Positions 26,441-35,480 of a stretch of 64,000 nt of DNA are shown in pieces. Made by a program: the position numbers and the translations under genes. The DNA is from JACMLD01 sp044227095. GTDB taxonomy: Bacteria > Bacteroidota > Bacteroidia > Chitinophagales > Chitinophagaceae. The stretch covers positions 1,178,001-1,242,000 of the forward strand of contig JBGAFV010000001.1 of assembly GCA_044227095.1 (NCBI GenBank), read 5' to 3'. The notes below the pieces were generated by a model. It was given only the letters and a program-made list of their open reading frames with translations, was not told the origin of the DNA and ran no database searches. The first letter of the stretch is position 1, and the number at the start of each line of letters is the position of its first letter.

Positions 26441-27454
26441 CTCCTTTACCCTTCTGCTCACATCCTCTCTTATACTGAAGTAAAACAAATTAATATCGCC
26501 GATATGAAAGTTCTTTTGCTTTAATAAAAAACCGCCAGGAATATGCGGGGTCCCAATCCATAATATACCGTTGTGTATTTGCGCATCAGTTACATGCGTT
26601 TTTATTTTATTAAACTTTAATAATACAGAGCCTTTATTCAAATCGTATGGTGTGTAGTCGTCTGTGTTTGTCCAGCTTAACGGATTTACAATTAAGCAGG
26701 TGCCATTTTCTTTGGTTACAAAATCCGGTTCATACTCTTTTTTATAGGTTCTCCAGCCGAGCAGGCAACCGGTTTGCAGTGAATCGGTGCAAATTTTTAA
26801 AGACGAGAATTCATTATTGGGTATATACATTCCAATTACGTACGCAACTACCAATTGCTTCTGTAATAAAGTGCTATCAAAAAATTCTTTCAATAATCTT
26901 TGTGCATGTGTGCTGCCCTGGCTATGAGAAGCTATAATAATTGGCCTGCCATGGTTATAATTAGAGAGATAATATTGAAACGCATTTTTTATATCAGCAT
27001 AAGCAGTATCAAAAGCTGCTTTTGCCCTAATGGTGTCCGTTGTAAAATATGCACGTATATGCGCCTGCCGGTATCGCGGCGAAAAAACCCTGAATTGGTT
27101 AAAAACACTGGCCTGGTATAAAATGGGAGAGTAGTCTGTCTTTGCATTAATAGCAGCATCGTTAATGTCTGCATTCCAGTTGCTATCACTATAATCTGTA
27201 AATGTGGTAGGATAAAGAAAAAATACATCAGCACTTGTATCAGCAATATAATTTTTTCGCAGCGGCTTTGGTATACTGTCTGATGGATCTTTTTTATCGG
27301 GGTGTGCTGCCCAGTAAAACAGGTTACTAAAATCTGGTGCAGTATTGGTTGTGGTTGTTTTATACCCATCAATGTAATGTGAATACTTGGGCGTACAACT
27401 GGTAAAAAATAAAACGGCAAAACAAAAAAGAAGAAGGTTAACAGGTTTCAACAT
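26429..27454 (-). CDS. DUF3089 alpha/beta-hydrolase-like lipoprotein
   Basis: A 341-residue lipoprotein: signal LLLFCFAVLFFTSCTPKYS with Cys20. The DUF3089 domain follows, with DVFFLYPTTFTDY near residue 76 and the nucleophile elbow IIASHSQGSTHAQRLLKEFF (GxSxG-like, ASHSQGS). Relatives are lipase- or esterase-like hydrolases of unknown substrate. The N-terminal third carries the conserved DKKDPSDSIPKPLR region. The gene stands alone on the minus strand. Confidence 0.85.
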   Translation of the reverse strand: MLKPVNLLLFCFAVLFFTSCTPKYSHYIDGYKTTTTNTAPDFSNLFYWAAHPDKKDPSDSIPKPLRKNYIADTSADVFFLYPTTFTDYSDSNWNADINDAAINAKTDYSPILYQASVFNQFRVFSPRYRQAHIRAYFTTDTIRAKAAFDTAYADIKNAFQYYLSNYNHGRPIIIASHSQGSTHAQRLLKEFFDSTLLQKQLVVAYVIGMYIPNNEFSSLKICTDSLQTGCLLGWRTYKKEYEPDFVTKENGTCLIVNPLSWTNTDDYTPYDLNKGSVLLKFNKIKTHVTDAQIHNGILWIGTPHIPGGFLLKQKNFHIGDINLFYFSIREDVSRRVKEYSR

Positions 27455-27618
27455 TTTTTAAAATTAGGTCATCCGGCGTTTATACTTTAATTACGCATGC
27501 CATTTACCAAAGATTTTTATGATTTTACCTGCAAACCTTATTGCGCATACAGCATATTGCGGTAAAATAATTGCTTACATTTACAGGCTGATTTTTATTA
27601 ACTATAAAACTTATTGCT

Positions 27619-28563
27619 ATGGCCATACCAGTAGTTAATCTTGCCGATTTCCTGAGTGGTGATCCACAATTGAAACAAAAGTTTGTTAATGATTTGGGCA
27701 AAGCTTACGAAACAGTAGGTTTTGTAGCCGTTACCAATCATGGTATACCCGAAGACCTGATTGCAGACCTATACAAATATGTGCAGCAATTTTTTGCGCT
27801 GCCGCTGGATAAGAAAAAAAGCTATGAAGTACCCGGTCTTGCGGGGCAACGTGGTTATACATCTTTTGGTAAAGAACATGCAAAGGGAAGCGATGCACCG
27901 GATTTAAAAGAATTTTACCAGCATGGGCAAATGGTAGAAGATGGAGATAAGATTAAAGAAGAATATCCTGATAACGTGGTAATAAAAGAAATCCCTTCTT
28001 TTACGCCAACACTCAACCGTACTTACAAGGCTTTTGAGAAATCAGGAAGAGCATTGCTCCAGGCCATCGCTTTATACCTTAATCTTGATGAACATTATTT
28101 TGATAATTATATCCACAACGGTAATTCTATATTAAGAGCTATTCATTATCCGCCAATAACAGCAGAACCAAAATCTGCTATACGTGCAGAACAGCATGAA
28201 GACATTAACCTGATTACTTTACTCGTAGGTGCATCTGCAGGTGGTTTGCAAATTCTTACCAAGCAAAACGAATGGGTAGAAGCCGTTTCTTTGCCAGACC
28301 AGATTGTGGTAAACGTAGGTGACATGCTGCAACGCCTCACCAATAACAAATTAAAATCTACAACGCACCGGGTAGTAAATCCGCCCCGCGAAATGTGGCA
28401 TACATCAAGATTTTCTATTCCTTTCTTTTTACACCCAAGAAGCGAAATGAGCCTGGCCTGCTTATCCGGCACAATTGATAATGCACACCCAAAAGCTTAT
28501 CCTGATGCTACAGCCGGCGAATACCTGGACGAAAGGTTGCGGGAAATTGGACTAAAGAAATAA
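27619..28563 (+). CDS. 2-oxoglutarate/Fe(II)-dependent oxygenase, isopenicillin N synthase family
   Basis: A 314-residue non-haem iron oxygenase. The N-terminal DIOX_N part is IPVVNLADFLSGD to about residue 120. The iron ligands are His193 and Asp195 in EQHEDINLITLL and His250 in STTHRVVNPP; the co-substrate pair RxS is Arg264/Ser266 in TSRFSIPFF. Such enzymes hydroxylate or desaturate small molecules; the substrate here is unknown. It is monocistronic, with a strong terminator directly after it. Confidence 0.9.
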   Translation: MAIPVVNLADFLSGDPQLKQKFVNDLGKAYETVGFVAVTNHGIPEDLIADLYKYVQQFFALPLDKKKSYEVPGLAGQRGYTSFGKEHAKGSDAPDLKEFYQHGQMVEDGDKIKEEYPDNVVIKEIPSFTPTLNRTYKAFEKSGRALLQAIALYLNLDEHYFDNYIHNGNSILRAIHYPPITAEPKSAIRAEQHEDINLITLLVGASAGGLQILTKQNEWVEAVSLPDQIVVNVGDMLQRLTNNKLKSTTHRVVNPPREMWHTSRFSIPFFLHPRSEMSLACLSGTIDNAHPKAYPDATAGEYLDERLREIGLKK

Positions 28564-28584
28564 CTATACTATCAGAATAAATCT

Positions 28585-28612
28585 AAAATCCCGCCAACGA
28601 GCGGGATTTTTT
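28585..28612 (+). terminator. Intrinsic terminator of the oxygenase gene
   Basis: A perfect stem, aaaatcccgc (28585-28594) with gcgggatttt (28601-28610), a 6-base loop and a T-run. It lies 21 bp after the stop. The rest of the 349-bp spacer to 28912 holds the promoter/operator and hairpin listed next. Confidence 0.9.
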
Positions 28613-28753
28613 ATGCCGCTCATCCTTTTTTAAAGCCATTTGCACAAACCGCGGAAAAATTTTTCCAATCCGTAATATCCCTGAAAACCTTACTGGCAGT
28701 GATTTCTGGTCAAAGCCGGTTATCTTTTTATAAAAATTACCTTCCTTTGGTTG

Positions 28754-28793
28754 GTACTTTGTGTTGCATAGTACTAAAAAATCACTATGTTTG
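28754..28793 (+). promoter_or_regulatory. Promoter and candidate PadR operator of the padR-pspC operon
   Basis: A -33 TTG (28764-28766) is followed after 19 bp by TATGTTTG (28786-28793), a full TAnnTTTG match. Two overlapping inverted repeats with the same 11-bp spacing cover it: GTACT/AGTAC (28754-28774) and CATAGT/ACTATG (28767-28789). The second hides the -7 box start. Dyads of this size suit a winged-helix dimer such as the PadR protein encoded downstream, so autoregulation is likely. Confidence 0.6.
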
Positions 28794-28823
28794 TATTGTC
28801 AAAGTAGAAAAGAGCTAAACCGC

Positions 28824-28895
28824 CCGGGCAGGCAGCTTAATGGAGACAGTAATTAAACCTTATCAACCTTATCCTTAAACTCCCTGCCTGCCCGG
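28824..28895 (+). promoter_or_regulatory. Hairpin-forming inverted repeat in the padR leader
   Basis: The 12-base arm ccgggcaggcag (28824-28835) is perfectly matched by ctgcctgcccgg (28884-28895). Inside it is a short tandem repeat, aaccttatc twice. It is transcribed in the leader and ends 17 bp before the padR ATG, so it could influence translation or mRNA stability. Confidence 0.5.
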
Positions 28896-28912
28896 CAATA
28901 AATAAAGCGCAT

Positions 28913-29281
28913 ATGAATATTGAAAACACACAAAGCCAGATGCGGAAGGGAATACTGGAATTTTGTATTCTTTCCATCATCCGCCGCGGCGAATCTTATC
29001 CCAGTGATATTGTGGAAGAGATGAAGGGTGCAAACCTCAACATTTTTGAGGGAACACTTTACCCGTTGCTTACAAGGTTGAAGAATGCCGATATGCTTAC
29101 CTATCGCTGGGTAGAAAGCAATTCCGGGCCGCCCCGCAAATATTTCTCGCTTACCGATAAAGGCAAAGCGTTTTATAATGAGCTGGAAGCAACATGGAAA
29201 GAACTTGCAAATGCTGTAAACGCACTTGCCAAAAAAACAGACAGCATGCCCGATACCACTAATCAAAACCCATCCTTCTAA
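28913..29281 (+). CDS. PadR-family transcriptional regulator
   Basis: A 122-residue winged-helix repressor. The N terminus MRKGILEFCILSIIRRGESY and the recognition part NIFEGTLYPLLTRLKNADML are typical of PadR; the wing is GPPRKYFSLTDKGKAFYNEL, and a C-terminal helix provides dimer contacts. It precedes the PspC-domain gene by 24 bp, a pairing common in Bacteroidota, where PadR probably represses the pair in response to envelope stress. Confidence 0.92.
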   Translation: MNIENTQSQMRKGILEFCILSIIRRGESYPSDIVEEMKGANLNIFEGTLYPLLTRLKNADMLTYRWVESNSGPPRKYFSLTDKGKAFYNELEATWKELANAVNALAKKTDSMPDTTNQNPSF

Positions 29282-29305
29282 CTTCAACCTTAAAAAAGCA
29301 GAACA

Positions 29306-31582
29306 ATGAAAAAGATCATTAATATAAATTTTCAGGGCCGGGTTATTCCCATTGAAGAAACGGCCTATGATACACTTAAGCAATACGTGGAAAGCCTGCG
29401 AAGGTATTTTGCCAATGAAGAAGGTAGGGATGAAATTATCAATGATATTGAGAGCCGTATTGCCGAACTTTTTTCTGAACGCCTTAAACGCGGTACTGCA
29501 TGCATTACTGATGAAGACATTAATGCAGTCATCAGCAGCATGGGCCGCCCCCAGGATTTTGAAGAGCAAACTGGCGGCGCAGAAGCAGGCAATAGCAATT
29601 ACGAGCAAACTTACCAGCAGGCACAAACAGCCCCGCTTAATTATAATAATGTAGGCCGCGGACGCTTATACCGCAATGCCGATGATAAAATTGTTGGTGG
29701 CGTATGTAGTGGCCTTGCCAATTACCTCGGCATAGATCCGGTAATTATGCGTGTAATATTTGTGATTTTGTTTGGCGCTTTATTCTGGGTATATATATTG
29801 TTATGGATTATTGTTCCATCACAATCATTGCAAACCAATATTACCAAACGTTTATACCGCAATGCCGATGATAAAGTTGTAGCTGGTGTATGTGGCGGTC
29901 TTGCTTCTTATTTTAATATTGAAACATGGATACCACGCCTTGTTTTTGCTTTGCCTTTAATTATAGGTTTGATTTCTGTTACTATGAACGCAGTATGGTG
30001 GAGCTGGGACTTTGGTGATGCACCCCGCATTGTTACAGGTTCACTTACCAGTACACTCATCCTTACTTATATTATTTTGTGGATAGCAGTACCCTATGCT
30101 TCTACTGCGTCAGAAAAACTGGAAATGCGTGGAGAAAGAGTTGATCTTAATTCTATCCGCGATACGGTAAAAGAAGACCTGGAAAATTTTAAAACAAAAA
30201 CAGAAAAATGGGGTCAGGAAGTAAAACAAACTGCACAGGATTTTGGTAACCGTGCAAGTTCTTTTGGCCACACAGCCGGAGAACGTGGAAGGGCTTTTGC
30301 CACAGAAGCCGCACCAATGGTAAGAAGGGCAGGTAGCGGAATAGGTAATGTAATAGGCATGTTGTTTAAAGCCTTCTTCCTTTTCATAGCTGGTATAATT
30401 GCAATTGTGTTATTTGTTTTACTGATTACACTGGTTTTTGGCGGCATGGCAGCATTTCCCCTAAAGAACTTTATACTGCAGGGCACTGGTCAGGATTTTC
30501 TTGCATGGACTACATTAATTTTCTTCCTTGGTGTTCCGCTGGTTGCTTTAATAACCTGGTTGGTAAGACGCATAATGGGCGTTCGCTCAAAAAACCATTA
30601 TCTCGGTTATACATTCGGTGGCCTTTGGTTAGTAGGATTGTTTTGCTTCATCTTCTTAATAGGATCTTTTGCACGCAACTTTAAAGTGAGAATGCGGGTA
30701 GATGACAATATAACATTGTCAAACCCCAGCACAGGTAAATTAAATGTAGATGTAAGGCGTGATAACCTGGCTTATTATCATGGTGATTGGTTTGGCTTCC
30801 GTTTTAATGAAGGCGAAATTCCTGTATACGGCACAAATATGGATACGTTGATGCTTAATACCGTAAGAATAAAACTGGCAAAAAGTAAAGACAGCAGCTT
30901 CCATGTTATTAAAATAAAATTCAGCCAGGGCAATAGCCGCGAAGCTGCTACCACTGCGGCTCAAAAAATTAAGTTTGATGTACAACAGGAAGATACTGTG
31001 CTTAATCTGGCCGAAGGCTTTCCTGTAAGCAGTGCAGATAAATTCAGGAACCAGCAGGTGCTAATAATAATAGAAATTCCTGTTGGCAAAAGAATCTTCC
31101 TGGAAAACGCAGTTGGTCATTACAACTGGTTTGATGTAAATGTTAACAATCGTCGTGGCTGGAACATAAGTTCTAATGATTACTACGACGATGACACTTA
31201 TAACTGGGATTCTAATACAGAATACATAATGATACCCGACGGGTTGAAAAAAGTACAAGATCTCGATCCGGTAGAATTAAAGAAAGGCCAATACAAAGTA
31301 ATTGTTACAGACGAAGACAAGAATAAAGACGATAACAATTTTGAAAACAATAATGACAAAAATCATTATCGTTACAAACAACTGGAAGACTCAATTAAAG
31401 AAAAGGCAAAAGATAAACTGCGTGAAGAATTAAAATTAAAAGACAGTCTTGAAAGAGAAAAAAAGTTAAAAGAAATCATTAAAAGCAGCGCATCTGGCAT
31501 AATAGAAAAAAGAGATGCGGCAGAAGAAATATTAGGCTCTGGCCATATGGTTTCACCTGTATTAATGATGTCTGCAATATAG
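29306..31582 (+). CDS. Large PspC-domain membrane protein with two PspC domains
   Basis: A 758-residue membrane protein. Residues 1-90 form a helical HAAS-like cytoplasmic domain (RRYFANEEGRDEIINDIESR). Two PspC domains follow, starting RLYRNADDKIVGGVCSGLAN (about 118) and RLYRNADDKVVAGVCGGLAS (about 191), each with membrane helices. Further helices lie at about 350-455. The C-terminal part is a beta-rich outer domain, with an acidic Asn/Asp-rich stretch (EDKNKDDNNFENNNDKNHYR) and a coiled coil. PspC proteins respond to membrane stress. It is co-transcribed with padR and followed by a terminator. Confidence 0.88.
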   Translation: MKKIININFQGRVIPIEETAYDTLKQYVESLRRYFANEEGRDEIINDIESRIAELFSERLKRGTACITDEDINAVISSMGRPQDFEEQTGGAEAGNSNYEQTYQQAQTAPLNYNNVGRGRLYRNADDKIVGGVCSGLANYLGIDPVIMRVIFVILFGALFWVYILLWIIVPSQSLQTNITKRLYRNADDKVVAGVCGGLASYFNIETWIPRLVFALPLIIGLISVTMNAVWWSWDFGDAPRIVTGSLTSTLILTYIILWIAVPYASTASEKLEMRGERVDLNSIRDTVKEDLENFKTKTEKWGQEVKQTAQDFGNRASSFGHTAGERGRAFATEAAPMVRRAGSGIGNVIGMLFKAFFLFIAGIIAIVLFVLLITLVFGGMAAFPLKNFILQGTGQDFLAWTTLIFFLGVPLVALITWLVRRIMGVRSKNHYLGYTFGGLWLVGLFCFIFLIGSFARNFKVRMRVDDNITLSNPSTGKLNVDVRRDNLAYYHGDWFGFRFNEGEIPVYGTNMDTLMLNTVRIKLAKSKDSSFHVIKIKFSQGNSREAATTAAQKIKFDVQQEDTVLNLAEGFPVSSADKFRNQQVLIIIEIPVGKRIFLENAVGHYNWFDVNVNNRRGWNISSNDYYDDDTYNWDSNTEYIMIPDGLKKVQDLDPVELKKGQYKVIVTDEDKNKDDNNFENNNDKNHYRYKQLEDSIKEKAKDKLREELKLKDSLEREKKLKEIIKSSASGIIEKRDAAEEILGSGHMVSPVLMMSAI

Positions 31583-31644
31583 TTTTTAGTTACCGCATGC
31601 CGCTGCACCAACTACAGTTGGCAAGCGGGTTGAAGTTGGAACAC

Positions 31645-31677
31645 AGCCCGTCATTTTTTAATGAGGGGCTTTTTTTC
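31645..31677 (+). terminator. Terminator after the PspC gene
   Basis: The arms agcccgtcatt (31645-31655) and aatgaggggct (31660-31670) pair with one mismatch, and seven T follow. A smaller hairpin, ccaact/agttgg, lies just upstream near 31608-31621. Confidence 0.8.
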
Positions 31678-31717
31678 GGTTTGTAAAAATATTTACATAA
31701 AAAATAAAAACATTGCT

Positions 31718-32110
31718 ATGAGAAAAAAATCAACACTTCAGACCTTTGCTGTTATTGTGTTAATGTGCGTTTTGTTTTCCTGTTCACGCCACCGCCGTTA
31801 CCATTCCGGCAATCTTGATGTAAGCATTACAGACTCTTATCAAACTTACAAGCTGCAGGCTTATTACGATGAAGACAAAACCGCCATGGTACAACGCTAC
31901 ATTAACAGGCAAATGGAACCCAACGGTTTGTTTGAATCTACCGATGATTATTTTGACGTAACCACAGAATTAAAAGACAGAACACGTTTTTATATAAAAG
32001 CATCACCCGGCAGGTTGATCATAAAAATAAACAAGCGTGAAAATTCTTATCAGTCATATGCAAGAGTAAAAAACATTTGCGAAGGCGTTGCCGGAATTTT
32101 AAAACAATAA
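31718..32110 (+). CDS. Small lipoprotein of unknown function (130 aa)
   Basis: An exported lipoprotein with signal TLQTFAVIVLMCVLFSCSRH (Cys23 region) and a C-terminal domain of about 100 residues with alternating charged strands (FYIKASPGRLIIKINKREN). I do not recognise the family. The start at 31718 puts the signal at the N terminus; an in-frame ATG at 31661 lies inside the upstream terminator and is unlikely. The next gene starts only 3 bp after its stop, so it shares an operon with the serine hydrolase. Confidence 0.7.
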   Translation: MRKKSTLQTFAVIVLMCVLFSCSRHRRYHSGNLDVSITDSYQTYKLQAYYDEDKTAMVQRYINRQMEPNGLFESTDDYFDVTTELKDRTRFYIKASPGRLIIKINKRENSYQSYARVKNICEGVAGILKQ

Positions 32111-32113
32111 ATT

Positions 32114-33433
32114 ATGCCATTTAATAAGATTATTCTTTTGCTGTTTGCAACACTATTATTTAAAGAAGGCTTTTCGCAAACATTAAACAAAGAGAAACTC
32201 GACCAATACATTAATACGCTGGAGGCTAACGATAAATTAATGGCCAATACACTTGTATTGCAGAATGGCAAAAGTGTTTATGCCCGTAATGCAGGCTTCT
32301 CTAATATTGGTACGCAAACAAAAGCTGATGCCAATACCATGTACAGGATAGGATCTATTTCAAAAACAATAACTGCCACCTTAATATTAAAAGCAGTAGA
32401 AGAAGGAAAACTTAGTTTTTCGCAATCCATAAAAACATTTTTTCCCTCGGTTGTAAATGCAGATAAAATTAAAATAGCCGATCTGCTCAACCACCATAGT
32501 GGTATTCACAATTTCACTGGCGGCAATTATATGACGTGGAATACAAAACCTATTAACAGGCACGATCTTATAGATACTATCGCCAAAGGTGGAAGCGATT
32601 TTGCACCCGGCACCAAAGCATCTTACAGCAACTCTAATTATGTACTACTTTCTTTTATACTTGAAGATATTTATCACCAACCTTACGGTACCATTTTAAA
32701 TAATACAATAATTGAACCGTTGCGCCTTAAGCATTTTATGTTTGGCGATAAAATGATTGCTCAAAAAAACAAAGCTATCTCATACAACTTTGAAGCCGGG
32801 TGGAACGCTGTGCCAACAACAGATATTTCTATCCCAATGGGTGCTGGTGGAATTTTGTCTAATGCAGAAGATTTGGCTACCGTTATGGCTGCCATTTTTC
32901 ACGGCAAAATTATTTCTAAACAAATGCTGGATTCAATGAAACACCAAACCGACGGTTACGGATTTGGTCTTTTTGAAAAAAATGTTTTGGGAAAAACTGC
33001 TTATACACACGATGGGGCAATTGACGGTTTTTTTTCCTTCTTCTATTATTTTCCGCAGGAGGAAACAATGTATGTTTTACTTTCCAACGCAGAAAACTAT
33101 TCGCTAGACGAAGTGAACAATTCAATATTATCCGTAGTTTTTAATAAAGATTTTACCCTGCCGGTGTTTACCAAATACACTGTTACTGTTGCAGCATTAG
33201 ATCAATACAAAGGAACGTATACAAGTGAAACAAATCCTTTGGTTATTGAAATCTGGAGCAAAAACAATTTCCTGCTGGCACAACCTCATGGCCAAAGAAT
33301 ATATACTATGGAACCTGTGGATAAGGATAAGTTTTTTCATGAAAAAACAAAAGTTGCACTTGAGTTCATCCCTTCAGAAAACAAAATGATATTGCACCAG
33401 GGGTCTCAAACCATTATGTTTACAAGAAAATAG
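32114..33433 (+). CDS. Class C beta-lactamase-type serine hydrolase
   Basis: A 439-residue exported enzyme with signal peptide (IILLLFATLLFKEGFSQ). The catalytic motif SxxK is Ser81-Lys84 in RIGSISKTI; the YxN-type motif lies in KASYSNSNY; the third motif region is YTHDGAIDGFFSFF. The C-terminal ~90 residues form a separate beta-rich domain seen in many periplasmic members. The family includes D-aminopeptidases, esterases and peptidoglycan-active enzymes as well as lactamases. It starts 3 bp after the small lipoprotein gene. Confidence 0.87.
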   Translation: MPFNKIILLLFATLLFKEGFSQTLNKEKLDQYINTLEANDKLMANTLVLQNGKSVYARNAGFSNIGTQTKADANTMYRIGSISKTITATLILKAVEEGKLSFSQSIKTFFPSVVNADKIKIADLLNHHSGIHNFTGGNYMTWNTKPINRHDLIDTIAKGGSDFAPGTKASYSNSNYVLLSFILEDIYHQPYGTILNNTIIEPLRLKHFMFGDKMIAQKNKAISYNFEAGWNAVPTTDISIPMGAGGILSNAEDLATVMAAIFHGKIISKQMLDSMKHQTDGYGFGLFEKNVLGKTAYTHDGAIDGFFSFFYYFPQEETMYVLLSNAENYSLDEVNNSILSVVFNKDFTLPVFTKYTVTVAALDQYKGTYTSETNPLVIEIWSKNNFLLAQPHGQRIYTMEPVDKDKFFHEKTKVALEFIPSENKMILHQGSQTIMFTRK

Positions 33434-33530
33434 ATTGTGGCCTTCTGTCTGCAAGCTTTTATTGGTAAGCATGCCGGCAAGCTTTATTTTTGCCAACCCA
33501 ATTTCCGGGTTTACCAATCTATTTTTTACC

Positions 33531-34616
33531 ATGAAGAATACTCCGTTTACAAAAAAACACATTGCACTAGGCGCTAAAATGGCCGAATTTGCCGGATACA
33601 ATATGCCTATCAGCTATTCTGGTATTAATGATGAACATGCCGCGGTGCGCAACAACGCAGGCATTTTTGATGTAAGCCATATGGGCGAGTTTATTTTAAA
33701 AGGAGAAAATGCACTGGATCTTATACAACGTGTTACCACCAACGATGCATCCAAACTTACTGCCGGCAAAGCCCAATACAGTTGTATGCCCAACAATGAT
33801 GGTGGCATTGTAGATGATTTACTCATCTATTGCCTGGAAGAAAACAAGGCCTACATGATTGTGGTAAACGCATCCAACATAGAAAAAGACTGGAGCTGGA
33901 TTAGCAAACACAACAGCAAAAAAGTAGAGATGCACAACATCTCTGATAAAACCTGTTTGCTTGCCATACAGGGGCCTAATGCTACAAAATTACTGGCACC
34001 ACTTACAGCAATGGATATACTAAACCTGAAGTATTACACTTTTACAAAAGGGGGTTTTGCAGGTGTTGATAATGTAATTGTAAGTGCTACTGGTTATACC
34101 GGTGCTGGCGGTGTAGAAATTTATTTTGAAGACAAAGACGATAATGCAGAAAAAATATGGAATGCCATTTTTGAAGTTGGCGCACCAGGCGGTTTAAAAC
34201 CTATAGGGCTTGGCGCAAGAGATACTTTAAGGCTGGAAATGGGCTATTGTCTATATGGAAATGATATTGACGATACAACTTCTCCGCTGGAAGCAGGCCT
34301 TGGCTGGATAACCAAATTCACCAAAGATTTTACATCTAGACAAATTTTTGAAACACAAAAAGCAGAAGGTGTAGAACGCAAACTGGTAGGTTTTGAAATG
34401 ATTGAAAAAGCCATTCCACGCCACGGGTATGAAATAAAAGATTTTAGCGGCATGACCATTGGCGTAGTTACTTCCGGTACGCAATCTCCCAGTCTTGGAA
34501 AAGGCATTGGTATGGGTTATGTACGCACAGTGTTCTCCAATCTTGATTCTAATATTTATATTAAAGTGCGGGATAAGCTAATTGCCGCTAAAGTGGTAAA
34601 ATTTCCTTTCAGTTAA
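33531..34616 (+). CDS. gcvT: Glycine cleavage system aminomethyltransferase (T protein)
   Basis: A 361-residue folate-dependent enzyme that moves the methylene group from the lipoylated H protein to tetrahydrofolate and releases ammonia. Motifs include FAGYNMPISYSGINDEHAAV, FDVSHMGEF, GYTGAGGVEIYF and GLGARDTLRLEMGYCLYGND. Length matches E. coli GcvT (364). The start MKNTPFTKKHIALGAKMAEF at 33531 is where the family begins; an earlier in-frame ATG at 33435 adds an unrelated leader. No gcvH or gcvP is adjacent, as is usual in Bacteroidota. Confidence 0.95.
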   Translation: MKNTPFTKKHIALGAKMAEFAGYNMPISYSGINDEHAAVRNNAGIFDVSHMGEFILKGENALDLIQRVTTNDASKLTAGKAQYSCMPNNDGGIVDDLLIYCLEENKAYMIVVNASNIEKDWSWISKHNSKKVEMHNISDKTCLLAIQGPNATKLLAPLTAMDILNLKYYTFTKGGFAGVDNVIVSATGYTGAGGVEIYFEDKDDNAEKIWNAIFEVGAPGGLKPIGLGARDTLRLEMGYCLYGNDIDDTTSPLEAGLGWITKFTKDFTSRQIFETQKAEGVERKLVGFEMIEKAIPRHGYEIKDFSGMTIGVVTSGTQSPSLGKGIGMGYVRTVFSNLDSNIYIKVRDKLIAAKVVKFPFS

Positions 34617-34668
34617 TATAATCTGGAAGGATTTTTGCGTTAGAAACGGAGAATCCAATCTCCATATC

Positions 34669-35151
34669 ATGAAAGCCATGCCAACTATTCACCTCACCAC
34701 TTTTATTGCAGCCCCTGTAGAGCGGGTTTTTGATCTCAGCAGAAGTATAGATGTTCACAAAAAATCGCTTGCACATACCAATGAGCAGGCTGTTGCCGGC
34801 ACTACTTCTGGTTTAATTAAGCAAAATGAAACAGTTACCTGGAAAGCCAAACACCTGGGTAAAATGCGTTTCTTAAAAGTGAAAATCAGCAGCATGGTTG
34901 CCCCGCAATCTTTTACTGATGAACTGGTAGAAGGTGACTTTAAAGAAATGAAACACGAGCATCATTTTAAAGCCATTAAAAACGGCACTCTTATGATTGA
35001 TTTGTTTTCATTTGAAAGTCCGTATGGCGCATTGGGCAAATTTGTTAATACCCTCTTTCTTAAGCGTTATCTCCGTAAACTGCTTGAACATCGCAACCAG
35101 GCCATTAAAGAATTTGCCGAAGGCGATAAATGGAAGTTTTTGTTGACTTAG
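34669..35151 (+). CDS. SRPBCC-family ligand-binding protein
   Basis: A 160-residue cytoplasmic protein of the START/Bet v1-like helix-grip fold: IHLTTFIAAPVERVFDLSRS at the start, GDFKEMKHEHHFKAIKNGTL in the middle and the long C-terminal helix RNQAIKEFAEG. Members bind hydrophobic ligands; the role here is unknown. The ATG at 34678 is an alternative start. The gene stands alone, 52 bp after gcvT. Confidence 0.8.
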   Translation: MKAMPTIHLTTFIAAPVERVFDLSRSIDVHKKSLAHTNEQAVAGTTSGLIKQNETVTWKAKHLGKMRFLKVKISSMVAPQSFTDELVEGDFKEMKHEHHFKAIKNGTLMIDLFSFESPYGALGKFVNTLFLKRYLRKLLEHRNQAIKEFAEGDKWKFLLT

Positions 35152-35159
35152 TGGTTCTA

Positions 35160-35444
35160 GCCCCCTCCAAACCTCCCCCAATAGGTGAGGGTTACCAATG
35201 CACAGCCCTCACTTCTGCAAAAAACTAAATTAATATTGACTGTATTGTTGTTAACCTCCATTAGCAATAAACATATTCTACAGTTGAAGTGTGCGACGCA
35301 ACGATGCTTAATAGTATTGCTATCGCTGGTTGCATGAAAAATTCAATCTAAAAGTAAATCGATGTGACAGAAAAAATCATCAACGTAAAAAAGAGAGGAT
35401 TGTATGCAGACGGCTTCGCCTAGTGGGGGAGGTTTGGAGGGGGC
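35160..35444. repeat. Element bounded by a perfect 21-bp inverted repeat
   Basis: In the 329-bp spacer 35152-35480, the arm at 35160-35180 (begins gccccctccaaacctccc) is repeated exactly in reverse at 35424-35444. The 243 bp between them hold no gene and are AT-rich. A MITE-like origin is possible, but I see no target-site duplication. The right arm overlaps the -33 region of the downstream promoter. Confidence 0.75.
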
Positions 35445-35464
35445 AGCGTATTGCTTTACATTTG
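35433..35464 (+). promoter_or_regulatory. Promoter of the comB-like gene
   Basis: TTTG at 35433-35436 is followed after 20 bp by TACATTTG (35457-35464), a full -7 match 16 bp before the ATG. The -33 element lies inside the right arm of the inverted repeat. Confidence 0.65.
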
Positions 35465-35480
35465 CGCTCTTGATTTATTT

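Noticed and set aside
28853..29626. A 257-codon minus-strand frame opposite padR and the PspC gene
   Set aside because: It spans two well-supported genes on the other strand and resembles no family.
35160..35444. Inverted-repeat element considered as an insertion sequence
   Set aside because: The interior is only 243 bp, codes for nothing and shows no target-site duplication.
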